Below are positions 11,801 to 25,934 of a stretch of DNA of 64,000 nt, in pieces. A program made the position numbers and the translations under genes. The stretch lies in the NCBI RefSeq assembly GCF_954871325.1, contig NC_088775.1, positions 50,011,561-50,075,560 of the forward strand, read 5' to 3'. Source of the stretch: Gordionus sp. m RMFG-2023. Lineage: Eukaryota > Nematomorpha > Gordioida > Chordodea > Parachordodidae. Within the stretch, counting starts at the first letter, position 1. Every line of letters begins with the position of its first letter. The notes under the pieces are model-generated. The model ran no database searches, had not been told where the DNA came from, and worked only from the letters and a program-made list of their open reading frames with translations.

Positions 11801-11977
11801 CTTTAAGCTCTTTATCTACTTGTTTCACAGTTATGTTTGAAGATCTATTATTGATAATATCAATCGACTAATAGCTAATAATAGCATTTGGTATAAAAAA
11901 TAAAATTATACCTTTTCAGTGATATATTTTTTACGTTTAAATTTCGCCCCACACGTGAGTTTTTTAAAAATATCCAT
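8356..11977 (-). CDS. DDX52: DDX52 (ROK1-type DEAD-box RNA helicase), 5' half
   Basis: DDX52/Rok1 is an ATP-dependent RNA helicase of nucleolar small-subunit ribosome assembly. Five exons on the minus strand join in phase 0: 11912-11977, 11763-11867, 11575-11727, 8738-8845 and 8356-8481, giving 186 residues. The start at 11977 reads [13 protein letters not shown], matching the family N-terminus (MDVHDLFRKLGAGAKF in human). Residues 109-125 read [13 protein letters not shown] upstream sequence and then the Q-motif region (GYKDLTPVQ, ending at residue 108); Walker A is APTGSGKT at 125-132 and motif Ia SPTREL at 157-162, after KGFRALII, which is diagnostic of DDX52. Introns are 44, 35, 2729 and 256 nt. 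The DEAD, SAT and helicase C motifs were not found and should lie left of the window, so intron 5 would exceed 8 kb and hold the foldback element. It looks functional as far as it goes. Confidence 0.9.
8846..10539. other. DDX52 intron 3, distal part
   Basis: AT-rich intronic DNA. No coding or transposon feature was recognised; the short open frames on the minus strand (8860-8960, 9224-9442) have no family resemblance. Confidence 0.6.
10548..10746. mobile_element. hAT-type MITE (199 bp) in DDX52 intron 3
   Basis: The ends TAGTGTTGATAAACAGCTC and (inverted) TAGTGTCGTTAAACTGCTT are imperfect inverted repeats that extend into AACTCAATAT and ATATTGAGTT. An exact 8-bp duplication AAATAAAT flanks it (10540-10547, 10747-10754). 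It is noncoding. A related terminus, CAGTGTTGCTAAACAACTC, occurs at 39631. Confidence 0.9.
11187..11548 (-). other. Unidentified coding-like fragments
   Basis: Two adjacent minus-strand stretches inside DDX52 intron 3 have higher codon-like complexity than their surroundings. The first (about 11430-11548) includes [19 protein letters not shown] then [10 protein letters not shown]. The second (11187-11350) includes [13 protein letters not shown] then [10 protein letters not shown] and ends [10 protein letters not shown] at a stop. They could be the last exons of a nested gene encoding a membrane protein, or transposon debris. I could not assign a family. Confidence 0.25.
11575..11977 (-). CDS. 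DDX52: DDX52 exons 1-3
   Basis: Exon 1 is 11912-11977 (22 codons, donor GAAAAG|GTATAA). Exon 2 is 11763-11867 (35 codons, lysine-rich, poorly conserved). Exon 3 is 11575-11727 (51 codons, [12 protein letters not shown] to LTPVQ, donor CAA|GTGAAA). The 35-nt intron between exons 2 and 3 is very short; similar 40-45-nt introns in MED18 and in a hAT transposase here support it. Exon 2 is the least certain exon. Confidence 0.85.
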
Positions 11978-12119
11978 TATTACAAGCCAATATATTGGGT
12001 TCGGGTGCGCTTGGTTCGGGTCCGCTTTATATATTCTTAAAAATAGCAAAAAGCCAAATAAGCTAAAATGGCTGTCAAAATGGCCCCTATAAGTTTGAAG
12101 CAAGAGATTTAAAATAATA

Positions 12120-12645
12120 TCAAAAATTTGACTTTTACAGATTAGATAGTTTTTTCTATTTAAGTATTTAATATTAAATTAATATCATTATAAATTTTAG
12201 TAAATACCTTAATCAAATATTTAATATAATTATATAATTAATATTAAAATCATTTAATATAAATTTTATTAAATATATAATTGTAATATTAAACATAATA
12301 TTATTAATATAATATTTAAAGTAAATAAATTAATTTAATATAAATAAAAATATATAATTGTAATATTTAACAAAATATATTATTAATATAATATTTAAAG
12401 TAATTAAATTAATTTAATATAAATAAAAATATATAAATTGTATTAATATAAATTTTAGTAATATATAATTATATAATATGATTTAATTATAATGTAATAA
12501 TTAATATTATTAACATAATTAATATATAATTAAAATATAATAATTTATATTATATATTTCATATTTTATATATTTATAATATTATTTATCTATTTAATAT
12601 AATTTATTTATAATTCAATATTATAGATAATACAATATGGTTAAT
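12120..12645. repeat. Low-complexity A/T region next to satellite
   Basis: Almost pure A/T made of degenerate TTTAATATAAA and TATAATTAATATTA blocks, with local duplications such as ATATTTAAAGTAA near 12314 and 12392. It forms the left border of the satellite array. Confidence 0.7.
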
Positions 12646-15600
12646 ATTACTAGGAACTCCATTATTAAAATTTTTATCGTAGAGATTTATACTTATTATT
12701 CCTATAAATATCAGATTTGCTCATATTTTAATTTTTTGTTAGATTTCTAATGATTAATGGGAATATGTTGATCTCTTTTCCTACTAGAAACTCTATTAAT
12801 AAAATTTTTATCGTAGAGATTTATACTTATTATTCCCATAAATATCAGATTTATTCATATTTTAATTTTTTTCTAGATTTCAAATGATTAATGGGAGTAT
12901 GTTGATCTCTTTTCCTACTAGGAACTCCAAATAAAATTTTTATCGTTGAGATAAATACTTATTATTCCTATAAATATCAGATTTACTCATATTTTTTTTT
13001 TAGATATCTAATGATTAATGGGAATATGTTAATCTCTTTTCCTACTAGGAACTATATTAATAAAATTTTTATCGTAGAGATTTATACTTATTATTATTAT
13101 AAATATCAGATTTACTCATATTTAATTTTTTTTTAGATTTCTAATGATTAATGGGAATATGTTAATCTCTTTTCCTACTAGGAACTCCATTAATAAAAAT
13201 TTTATCGTAGAGATTTATACTTATTATTCCTATAAATATCAGATTTACTCATATTTTAATTTTTTTTTAGATTTCTTTCTAATGATTAATGGCAATATGT
13301 TAATCTCTTTTCCTACTAGGAACTCCATTAATAAAATTTTTATCGTAGAGATTTATACTTATTATTCCTATAAATATCAGATTTACTCATATTAAATTTT
13401 TTTTTAGATTTCTAATGATTAATGGGAATATGTTAATCTCTTTTCCTACTAGGAACTCTATTAATAAAATTTTTATCGTAGAGATTTATACTTATTATTC
13501 CTATAAATATCAGATTTACTCATATTTAATTTTTTTTTAGATTTCTAATGATTAATGGGAATATGTTAATCTCTTTTCCTACTAGGAACTCCATTAATAA
13601 AATTTTTATCGTAGAGATTTATACTTATTATTCCTATAAATATCAGATTTACTCATATTTTAATTTTTTTTAGATTTCTAATGATTAATGGGAATATGTT
13701 GATCTCTTTTCCTACTAGGAACTCCATTAATAAAATTTTAATCGTAGATTTATATTTATTATTCCTATAAATATCAGATTTACTCATATTTTAATTTTTT
13801 TTTAGATTTCTAATAATTAATGGGAATATGTTAATCTCTTTTCCTACTAGGAACTTCATTAATAAAATTTTTATCGTTGAGATTTATACTTATTATTTCT
13901 ATAAATATCAGATTTACTCATATTTTAATTTTTTTTAGATTTCTAATGATTAATGGGAATATGTTAATCTCTTTTCCTACTAGGAACTTTATTAATAAAA
14001 TTTTTATCGTAGAGATTTATACTTATTATTCCTGTAAATATCAGATTTACTCATATTTTAATTTTTTTTTAGATTTCTAATGTTTAATGGGAATATGTTA
14101 ATCTCTTTTCCTACTAGGAACTCCATTAATAAATTTTTTATCGTTGAGATAAATACTTATTATTCCTATAAATATCAGATTTACTCATATTTAATTTTTT
14201 TTAGATTTCTAATGATTAATGGGAATATGTTAATCTCTTTTCCTACTAGGAACTCCATTAATAAAATTTTTATCGTAGAGATTTATACTTATTATTCCTA
14301 TAAATATCAGATTTACTCATATTTTAGTTTTTTTTTAGATTTCTAATGATTAATGGGAATATGTTAATCTCTTTTCCTACTAGGAACTCCATTAATAAAT
14401 TTTTTATCGTTGAGATAAATACTTATTATTCCTATAAATATCAGATTTACTCATATTTAATTTTTTTTTAGATTTCTAATGATTAATGGGAATATGTTAA
14501 TCTCTTTTCCTACTAGGAACTCCATTAATAAAATTTTTATCATAGAGATTTATACTTAATATTTTTGTAAATATCAGATTTACTCATATTTTAATTTTTT
14601 TTTAGATTTCTAATGATTAATGGGAATATGTTAATTTCTTTTCCTACTAGGAACTCCATTAATAAAATTTTTATCATAGAGATTTATACTTAATATTTTT
14701 GTAAATATCAGATTTACTCATATTTTAATTTTTTTTTAGATTTCTAATGTTTAATGGGAATATGTTAATCTCTTTTCCTACTAGGAACTCCATTAATAAA
14801 ATTTTTATCGTTGAGATAAATACTTATTATTCCTATAAATATCAGATTTACTCATATTTAATTTTTTTTTAGATTTCTAATGATTAATGGGAATATGTTA
14901 ATCTCTTTTCCTACTAGGAACTCCATTAATAAAATTTTTATCATAGAGATTTATACTTATTATTCCCATAAATATCAGATTTACTCATATTTTAATTTTT
15001 TTTTAGATTTCTAATGATTAATGGGAATATGTTGATCTCTTTTCCTACTAGGAACTCCATTAATAAAATTTTAATCGTAGATTTATATTTATTATTCCTA
15101 TAAATATGAGATTTACTCATATTTTAATTTTTTTCTAGATTTCGAATGATTAATGGGAATATGTTAATATCTTTTCCTACTAGGAACTCCATTAAAAAAT
15201 TTTTTATCGTTGAGATTTATACTTATTCCTTCTATAAATATCAGATTTGCTCATATTTTAATTTTATTTTAAGATTTCTAATGATTGGAATATGTTAATC
15301 TCTTTTCCTACTAGGAACTCCATTAATAAAATTTTTATCGTTGAGATAAATACTTATTATTCCTATAAATATCAGATTTACTCATATTTTAATTTTTTTT
15401 TAGATTTCTAATGATTAATGGGAATATGTTGATCTCTTTTCCTACTAGGAACTCCATTAATAAAATTTTAATCGTAGATTTATATTTATTATTCCTATAA
15501 ATATCAGATTTACTCATATTTTAATTTTTTTTTAGATTTCTAATAATTAATGGGAATATGTTAATCTCTTTTCCTACTAGGAACTTCATTAATAAAATTT

Positions 15601-18600
15601 TTATCGTTGAGATTTATACTTATTATTTCTATAAATATCAGATTTACTCATATTTTAATTTTTTTTAGATTTCTAATGATTAATGGGAATATGTTAATCT
15701 CTTTTCCTACTAGGAACTTTATTAATAAAATTTTTATCGTAGAGATTTATACTTATTATTCCTGTAAATATCAGATTTACTCATATTTTAATTTTTTTTT
15801 AGATTTCTAATGTTTAATGGGAATATGTTAATCTCTTTTCCTACTAGGAACTCCATTAATAAATTTTTTATCGTTGAGATAAATACTTATTATTCCTATA
15901 AATATCAGATTTACTCATATTTAATTTTTTTTTAGATTTCTAATGATTAATGGGAATATGTTAATCTCTTTTCCTACTAGGAACTCCATTAATAAAATTT
16001 TTATCGTAGAGATTTATACTTATTATTCCTATAAATATCAGATTTACTCATATTTTAGTTTTTTTTTAGATTTCTAATGATTAATTTGAATATGTTAATC
16101 TCTTTTCCTACTAGGAACTCCATTAATAAAATTTTTATCATAGAGATTTATACTTAATATTTTTGTAAATATCAGATTTACTCATATTTTAATTTTTTTT
16201 TAGATTTCTAATGTTTAATGGGAATATGTTAATCTCTTTTCCTACTAGGAACTCCATTAATAAAATTTTTATCGTTGAGATAAATACTTATTATTCCTAT
16301 AAATATCAGATTTACTCATATTTAATTTTTTTTTAGATTTCTAATGATTAATGGGAATATGTTAATCTCTTTTCCTACTAGGAACTCCATTAATAAAATT
16401 TTTATCATAGAGATTTATACTTATTATTCCCATAAATATCAGATTTACTCATATTTTAATTTTTTTTTAGATTTCTAATGATTAATGGGAATATGTTGAT
16501 CTCTTTTCCTACTAGGAACTCCATTAATAAAATTTTAATCGTAGATTTATATTTATTATTCCTATAAATATGAGATTTACTCATATTTTAATTTTTTTCT
16601 AGATTTCGAATGATTAATGGGAATATGTTAATATCTTTTCCTACTAGGAACTCCATTAAAAAATTTTTTATCGTTGAGATTTATACTTATTATTTCTATA
16701 AATATCAGATTTGCTCATATTTTAATTTTATTTTAAGATTTTTAATGATTGGAATATGTTAATCTCTTTTCCTACTAGGAACTCCATTAATAAAATTTTT
16801 ATCGTTGAGATAAATACTTATTATTCCTATAAATATCAGATTTACTCATATTTTAATTTTTTTTAGATTTCTAATGATTAATGGGAATATGTTAATCTCT
16901 TTTCCTACTAGGAACTCCATTAATAAAATTTTTATCGGAGAGATTTAAACTTATTATTAATATAAATATCAGATTTGCTCATATTTTAATTTTTTTTTAG
17001 ATTTCTAATGATTAATGGGAATATGTTAATCTCTTTTCCTACTAGGAACTCCATTAATAAAATTTTTATCGTTAAGATAAATACTTATTATTCCTATAAA
17101 TATCAGATTTACTCATATTTTAATTTTTTTTTAGATTTCTAATGATTAATGGGAATATGTTGATCTCTTTTCCTACTAGGAACTCCATTAATAAAATTTT
17201 TATCGTAGAGATTTATACTTATTATTCCTATAAATATCAGATTTACTCATATTTTAATTTTTTTCTAGATTTCAAATGATTAATGGGAGTATGTTGATCT
17301 CTTTTCCTACTAGGAACTCCAAATAAAATTTTTATCGTTGAGATAAATACTTATTATTCCTATAAATATCAGACTTACTCATAATTTTTTTTTTTAGATT
17401 TCTAATGATTAATGGCAATATGTTAATCTCTTTTCCTACTAGGAACTCCATTAATAAAATTTTTATCATAGAGATTTATACTTATTATTCCCATAAATAT
17501 CAGATTTACTCATATTTTAATTTTTTTTCTAGATTTCTAATGATTAATGGGAATATGTTGATCTCTTTTCCTACAAGGAACTCCATTAATAAAATTTTAA
17601 TCGTAGATTTATATTTATTATTCCTATAAATATCAGATTTACTCATATTTTAATTTTTTTCTAGATTTCGAATGATTAATGGGAATATGTTAATATCTTT
17701 TCCTACTAGGAACTCCATTAAAAAATTTTTTATTGTTGAAATTTATACTTATTATTTCTATAAATATCAGATTTGCTCATATTTTAATTTTATTTTAAGA
17801 TTTCTAATGATTGGAATATGTTAATCTCTTTTCCTACTAGGAACTACATTAATAAAATTTTTATCGTTGAGATAAATACTTATTATTCCTATAAATATCA
17901 GATTTACTCATATTTTAATTTTTTTTTAGATTTCTAATGATTAATGGGAATATGTTAATCTCTTTTCCTACTAGGAACTCCATTAATAAAATTTTTATCG
18001 TAGAGATTTATACTTATTATTCCTATAAATATCAGATTTACTCATATTTTAATTTTTTTTCTAGATTACTAATGATTAATGGGAATATGTTGATCTCTTT
18101 TCCTACTAGGAACTCCATTAATAAAATTTTAATCGTAGATTTATATTTATTATTCCTATAAATATCAGATTTACTCATATTTTAATTTTTTTCTAGATTT
18201 CGAATGATTAATGGGAATATGTTGATCTCTTTTCCTACTAGGAACTTCATTAATAAAATTTTTATCGTTGAGATTTATACTTATTATTTCTATAAATATC
18301 AGATTTACTCATATTTTAATTTTTTTTAGATTTCTAATGATTAATGGGAATATGTTAATCTTTTTTCCTACTAGGAACTTTATTAATAAAATTTTTATCG
18401 TAGAGATTTATACTTATTATTCTTGTAAATATCAGATTTACTCATATTTTAATTTTTTTTTAGATTTCTAATGTTTAATGGGAATATGTTAATCTCTTTT
18501 CCTACTAGGAACTCCATTAATAAATTTTTTATCGTTGAGATAATTACTTATTATTCCTATAAATATCAGATTTACTCATATTTAATTTTTTTTTAGATTT

Positions 18601-21600
18601 CTAATGATTAATGGGAATATGTTAATCTCTTTTCCTACTAGGAACTCCATTAATAAAATTTTTATCGTAGAGATTTATACTTATTATTCCTATAAATATC
18701 AGATTTACTCATATTTTAGTTTTTTTTTAGATTTCTAATGATTAATGGGAATATGTTAATCTCTTTTCCTACTAGGAACTCCATTAATAAAATTTTTATC
18801 ATAGAGATTTATACTTAATATTTTTGTAAATATCAGATTTACTCATATTTTAATTTTTTTTTAGATTTCTAATGTTTAATGGGAATATGTTAATCTCTTT
18901 TCCTACTAGGAACTCCATTAATAAAATTTTTATCGTTGAGATAAATACTTATTATTCCTATAAATATCAGATTTACTCATATTTAATTTTTTTTTAGATT
19001 TCTAATGATTAATGGGAATATGTTAATCTCTTTTCCTACTAGGAACTCCATTAATAAAATTTTTATCATAGAGATTTATACTTAATATTTTTGTAAATAT
19101 CAGATTTACTCATATTTTAATTTTTTTTAGATTTCTAATGTTTAATGGGAATATGTTAATCTCTTTTCCTACTAGGAACTCCATTAATAAAATTTTTATC
19201 GTTGAGATAAATACTTATTATTCCTATAAATATCAGATTTACTCATATTTAATTTTTTTTTAGATTTCTAATGATTAATGGGAATATGTTAATCTCTTTT
19301 CCTACTAGGAACTCCATTAATAAAATTTTTATCATAGAGATTTATACTTATTATTCCCATAAATATCAGATTTACTCATATTTTAATTTTTTTTTAGATT
19401 TCTAATGATTAATGGGAATATGTTGATCTCTTTTCCTACTAGGAACTCCATTAATAAAATTTTAATCGTAGATTTATATTTATTATTCCTATAAATATGA
19501 GATTTACTCATATTTTAATTTTTTTCTAGATTTCGAATGATTAATGGGAATATGTTAATATCTTTTCCTACTAGGAACTCCATTAAAAAATTTTTTATCG
19601 TTGAGATTTATACTTATTCCTTCTATAAATATCAGATTTGCTCATATTTTAATTTTATTTTAAGATTTCTAATGATTGGAATATGTTAATCTCTTTTCCT
19701 ACTAGGAACTCCATTAATAAAATTTTTATCGTTGAGATAAATACTTATTATTCCTATAAATATCAGATTTACTCATATTTTAATTTTTTTTAGATTTCTA
19801 ATGATTAATGGGAATATGTTGATCTCTTTTCCTACTAGGAACTCCATTAATAAAATTTTAATCGTAGATTTATATTTATTATTCCTATAAATATCAGATT
19901 TACTCATATTTTAATTTTTTTTTAGATTTCTAATAATTAATGGGAATATGTTAATCTCTTTTCCTACTAGGAACTTCATTAATAAAATTTTTATCGTTGA
20001 GATTTATACTTATTATTTCTATAAATATCAGATTTACTCATATTTTAATTTTTTTTAGATTTCTAATGATTAATGGGAATATGTTAATCTCTTTTCCTAC
20101 TAGGAACTTTATTAATAAAATTTTTATCGTAGAGATTTATACTTATTATTCCTGTAAATATCAGATTTACTCATATTTTAATTTTTTTTTAGATTTCTAA
20201 TGTTTAATGGGAATATGTTAATCTCTTTTCCTACTAGGAACTCCATTAATAAATTTTTTATCGTTGAGATAAATACTTATTATTCCTATAAATATCAGAT
20301 TTACTCATATTTAATTTTTTTTTAGATTTCTAATGATTAATGGGAATATGTTAATCTCTTTTCCTACTAGGAACTCCATTAATAAAATTTTTATCGTAGA
20401 GATTTATACTTATTATTCCTATAAATATCAGATTTACTCATATTTTAGTTTTTTTTAGATTTCTAATGATTAATTTGAATATGTTAATCTCTTTTCCTAC
20501 TAGGAACTCCATTAATAAAATTTTTATCATAGAGATTTATACTTAATATTTTTGTAAATATCAGATTTACTCATATTTTAATTTTTTTTTAGATTTCTAA
20601 TGTTTAATGGGAATATGTTAATCTCTTTTCCTACTAGGAACTCCATTAATAAAATTTTTATCGTTGAGATAAATACTTATTATTCCTATAAATATCAGAT
20701 TTACTCATATTTAATTTTTTTTTAGATTTCTAATGATTAATGGGAATATGTTAATCTCTTTTCCTACTAGGAACTCCATTAATAAAATTTTTATCATAGA
20801 GATTTATACTTATTATTCCCATAAATATCAGATTTACTCATATTTTAATTTTTTTTTAGATTTCTAATGATTAATGGGAATATGTTGATCTCTTTTCCTA
20901 CTAGGAACTCCATTAATAAAATTTTAATCGTAGATTTATATTTATTATTCCTATAAATATGAGATTTACTCATATTTTAATTTTTTTCTAGATTTCGAAT
21001 GATTAATGGGAATATGTTAATATCTTTTCCTACTAGGAACTCCATTAAAAAATTTTTTATCGTTGAGATTTATACTTATTATTTCTATAAATATCAGATT
21101 TGCTCATATTTTAATTTTATTTTAAGATTTCTAATGATTGGAATATGTTAATCTCTTTTCCTACTAGGAACTCCATTAATAAAATTTTTATCGTTGAGAT
21201 AAATACTTATTATTCCTATAAATATCAGATTTACTCATATTTTAATTTTTTTTTAGATTTCTAATGATTAATGGGAATATGTTAATCTCTTTTCCTACTA
21301 GGAACTCCATTAATAAAATTTTTATCGGAGAGATTTAAACTTATTATTAATATAAATATCAGATTTGCTCATATTTTAATTTTTTTTAGATTTCTAATGA
21401 TTAATGGGAATATGTTAATCTCTTTTCCTACTAGGAACTCCATTAATAAAATTTTTATCGTTAAGATAAATACTTATTATTCCTATAAATATCAGATTTA
21501 CTCATATTTTAATTTTTTTTAGATTTCTAATGATTAATGGGAATATGTTGATCTCTTTTCCTACTAGGAACTCCATTAATAAAATTTTTATCGTAGAGAT

Positions 21601-24600
21601 TTATACTTATTATTCCTATAAATATCAGATTTACTCATATTTTAATTTTTTTCTAGATTTCAAATGATTAATGGGAGTATGTTGATCTCTTTTCCTACTA
21701 GGAACTCCAAATAAAATTTTTATCGTTGAGATAAATACTTATTATTCCTATAAATATCAGACTTACTCATAATTTTTTTTTTAGATTTCTAATGATTAAT
21801 GGCAATATGTTAATCTCTTTTCCTACTAGGAACTCCATTAATAAAATTTTTATCATAGAGATTTATACTTATTATTCCCATAAATATCAGATTTACTCAT
21901 ATTTTAATTTTTTTTCTAGATTTCTAATGATTAATGGGAATATGTTGATCTCTTTTCCTACAAGGAACTCCATTAATAAAATTTTAATCGTAGATTTATA
22001 TTTATTATTCCTATAAATATCAGATTTACTCATATTTTAATTTTTTCTAGATTTCGAATGATTAATGGGAATATGTTAATATCTTTTCCTACTAGGAACT
22101 CCATTAAAAAATTTTTTATTGTTGAAATTTATACTTATTATTTCTATAAATATCAGATTTGCTCATATTTTAATTTTATTTTAAGATTTCTAATGATTGG
22201 AATATGTTAATCTCTTTTCCTACTAGGAACTACATTAATAAAATTTTTATCGTTGAGATAAATACTTATTATTCCTATAAATATCAGATTTACTCATATT
22301 TTAATTTTTTTTTAGATTTCTAATGATTAATGGGAATATGTTAATCTCTTTTCCTACTAGGAACTCCATTAATAAAATTTTTATCGTAGAGATTTATACT
22401 TATTATTCCTATAAATATCAGATTTACTCATATTTTAATTTTTTTTCTAGATTACTAATGATTAATGGGAATATGTTGATCTCTTTTCCTACTAGGAACT
22501 CCATTAATAAAATTTTAATCGTAGATTTATATTTATTATTCCTATAAATATCAGATTTACTCATATTTTAATTTTTTTCTAGATTTCGAATGATTAATGG
22601 GAATATGTTGATCTCTTTTCCTACTAGGAACTTCATTAATAAAATTTTTATCGTTGAGATTTATACTTATTATTTCTATAAATATCAGATTTACTCATAT
22701 TTTAATTTTTTTTAGATTTCTAATGATTAATGGGAATATGTTAATCTTTTTTCCTACTAGGAACTTTATTAATAAAATTTTTATCGTAGAGATTTATACT
22801 TATTATTCTTGTAAATATCAGATTTACTCATATTTTAATTTTTTTTTAGATTTCTAATGTTTAATGGGAATATGTTAATCTCTTTTCCTACTAGGAACTC
22901 CATTAATAAATTTTTTATCGTTGAGATAATTACTTATTATTCCTATAAATATCAGATTTACTCATATTTAATTTTTTTTTAGATTTCTAATGATTAATGG
23001 GAATATGTTAATCTCTTTTCCTACTAGGAACTCCATTAATAAAATTTTTATCGTAGAGATTTATACTTATTATTCCTATAAATATCAGATTTACTCATAT
23101 TTTAGTTTTTTTTTAGATTTCTAATGATTAATGGGAATATGTTAATCTCTTTTCCTACTAGGAACTCCATTAATAAAATTTTTATCATAGAGATTTATAC
23201 TTAATATTTTTGTAAATATCAGATTTACTCATATTTTAATTTTTTTTTAGATTTCTAATGTTTAATGGGAATATGTTAATCTCTTTTCCTACTAGGAACT
23301 CCATTAATAAAATTTTTATCGTTGAGATAAATACTTATTATTCCTATAAATATCAGATTTACTCATATTTAATTTTTTTTTAGATTTCTAATGATTAATG
23401 GGAATATGTTAATCTCTTTTCCTACTAGGAACTCCATTAATAAAATTTTTATCATAGAGATTTATACTTATTATTCCCATGAATATCAGATTTACTCATA
23501 TTTTAATTTTTTTTTAGATTTCTAATGATTAATGGGAATATGTTGATCTCTTTTCCTACTAGGAACTCCATTAATAAAATTTTAATCGTAGATTTATATT
23601 TATTATTCCTATAAATATCAGATTTACTCATATTTTAATTTTTTTCTAGATTTCGAATGATTAATGGGAATATGTTAATATCTTTTCCTACTAGGAACTC
23701 CATTAAAAAATTTTTTATCGTTGAGATTTATACTTATTCCTTCTATAAATATCAGATTTGCTCATATTTTAATTTTATTTTAAGATTTCTAATGATTGGA
23801 ATATGTTAATCTCTTTTCCTACTAGGAACTCCATTAATAAAATTTTTATCGTTGAGATAAATACTTATTATTCCTATAAATATCAGATTTACTCATATTT
23901 AAATTTTTTTTTAGATTTCTAATGATTAATGGGAATATGTTGATCTCTTTTCCTACTACGAACTCCATTAATAAAATTTTAATCGTAGATTTATATTTAT
24001 TATTCCTATAAATATCAGATTTACTCATATTTTAATTTTTTTTTAGATTTCTAATAATTAATGGGAATATGTTAATCTCTTTTCCTACTAGGAACTTCAT
24101 TAATAAAATTTTTATCGTTGAGATTTATACTTATTATTTCTATAAATATCAGATTTACTCATATTTTAATTTTTTTTAGATTTCTAATGATTAATGGGAA
24201 TATGTTAATCTCTTTTCCTACTAGGAACTTTATTAATAAAATTTTTATCGTAGAGATTTATACTTATTATTCCTGTAAATATCAGATTTACTCATATTTT
24301 AATTTTTTTTTAGATTTCTAATGTTTAATGGGAATATGTTAATCTCTTTTCCTACTAGGAACTCCATTAATAAATTTTTTATCGTTGAGATAAATACTTA
24401 TTATTCCTATAAATATCAGATTTACTCATATTTAATTTTTTTTTAGATTTCTAATGATTAATGGGAATATGTTAATCTCTTTTCCTACTAGGAACTCCAT
24501 TAATAAAATTTTTATCGTAGAGATTTATACTTATTATTCCTATAAATATCAGATTTACTCATATTTTAGTTTTTTTTTAGATTTCTAATGATTAATTTGA

Positions 24601-24848
24601 ATATGTTAATCTCTTTTCCTACTAGGAACTCCATTAATAAAATTTTTATCATAGAGATTTATACTTAATATTTTTGTAAATATCAGATTTACTCATATTT
24701 TAATTTTTTTTTAGATTTCTAATGTTTAATGGGAATATGTTAATCTCTTTTCCTACTAGGAACTCCATTAATAAAATTTTTATCGTTGAGATAAATACAT
24801 ATTATTCCTATAAATATCAGATTTACTCATATTTAATTTTTTTTTAGA
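12646..24848. repeat. 133-bp satellite array with 33-mer higher-order structure
   Basis: About 92 head-to-tail monomers of 131-133 bp (some 138), each containing GGGAATATGTTAATCTCTTT, CCTACTAGGAACTCCATTAA, TTTATCGTAGAGATTTATAC and AATATCAGATTTACTCATA. Variants recur at fixed long distances: a block with GTTGAGATTTATACTTATT and a GGAACTTTATT neighbour recurs near 13877, 15607, 18268, 19997, 22654 and 24118; another pair recurs 17405 to 21792 and 17937 to 22323. The common spacing is about 4386-4391 bp, that is 33 monomers. Open frames across it are satellite translations, not genes. Such satellites are often pericentromeric or heterochromatic (inference). Confidence 0.95.
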
Positions 24849-25597
24849 CTAATTTGGCACACTTAAATTGTAAATAACTCAAGGCTTCAATATATTTGCA
24901 TAATTTCTTCCAAACATAATTTCTTCCAAGATTTTAGGTGTTTTTGCTTTATCAATATATCTAACATACTAGATTTTGATATGAGTTAACATCGTGTATG
25001 TCATGGCTATGACTGCAAATTAACCAGCATCTATTATTTGTGTAGCTATGCAATTTAAGATTATTACTACAGCTGCTGAGAGCATATGATTGCATAATTA
25101 AGATGAGCAACAATGATCAACTGTCCAGTAGTTTATATAGGATTAAAAATGGAAGATAATCTTTTTGAAATTTAATATCTCACAATAATTTTCTCGATTA
25201 CTTATCTAGCTTCCATCATGTCATCTAAGAGGAAGCTCTAACCACCATATAGTTTTATGATTTGGATTGGTCGTTTATATTCTCTTCTTCAAGTATTGTT
25301 GATTTGGTTAGGCCTATAAATTTTCCTTATTAGTTGATTCTATAAAATTTTGTCTAAAATGGTAAGAGAGAGTTATATTAGTTTCATGACCTTTTGTTAA
25401 TGTTAGTTGCTTAGAATTATATTGCCTTATGGGGTTTTTAAAAACATTAACAATTGAGGCATATGTATGAATTAATTAATCGATTTTATCACTTGTAATT
25501 CTTTAGACGTGAAATTTTTTATATCAGCAATTAAAATACTTTATACTGTTGTAAATCGATTTTGTATTTAAAAATTTGTAGAAATGTATTGTTTTAA
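24849..25597. other. Unassigned sequence right of the satellite
   Basis: Sequence of ordinary complexity begins abruptly at 24849 after the last partial monomer. No gene, RNA or transposon terminus was recognised. Confidence 0.5.
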
Positions 25598-25745
25598 TTA
25601 TTTATATTCTAGTATTAATTATTTATATTCTAGTCTTAATGATATTTATATTCTAGTCTTAATGATATTTATATTCTAGTCTTAATGATATTTATATTCT
25701 AGTCTTAATGATCAATATTCTAGTCTTAATTATTTATATTCTAGT
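25598..25745. repeat. 23-bp minisatellite
   Basis: Six to seven tandem copies of ATTTATATTCTAGTCTTAATG plus two bases; the first and last copies have diverged (AATTATTTATATTCTAG). Confidence 0.9.
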
Positions 25746-25839
25746 TTATTTTGTACGTATAATATAATTAAAAACAAAATATGAAAATAAGAATAATCCT
25801 TCAAGAGTTTAGTAATTTTTAAAAATATATTAATATATA

Positions 25840-25928
25840 ACCCGGCCGAAGGCCTGGCAAAAGCGGGCCGAAGGCCTCCCATAAAATTTTTTGAGCCCCT
25901 GAGATTGTAAAGTCTAGCGACGCCCCTG
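25840..25928. mobile_element. hAT-type right terminus (fragment)
   Basis: Read inward from 25928, the sequence CAGGGGCGTCGCTAGACTTT is a typical hAT end, followed inside by two GGCCTTCGGCC palindromes. It abuts CATTAATA, inside the next hAT relict (compare the inverted copy at about 27250). The left end was not found. A second GGCCTTCGGCC motif lies at 28184-28198. Confidence 0.6.
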
Positions 25929-25934
25929 CATTAA

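Noticed and set aside
13144-24321. Many open frames of 67-88 codons with a repeated MINGNMLISFPTRN-type peptide
   Set aside because: They are translations of the 133-bp satellite; they recur with the array, end wherever monomer length shifts the frame, and have no codon or domain signal.
12646-24848. Possible CRISPR array because of regular repeats
   Set aside because: No unique spacers: the whole period repeats, unit length is 133 bp, and the genome is eukaryotic.
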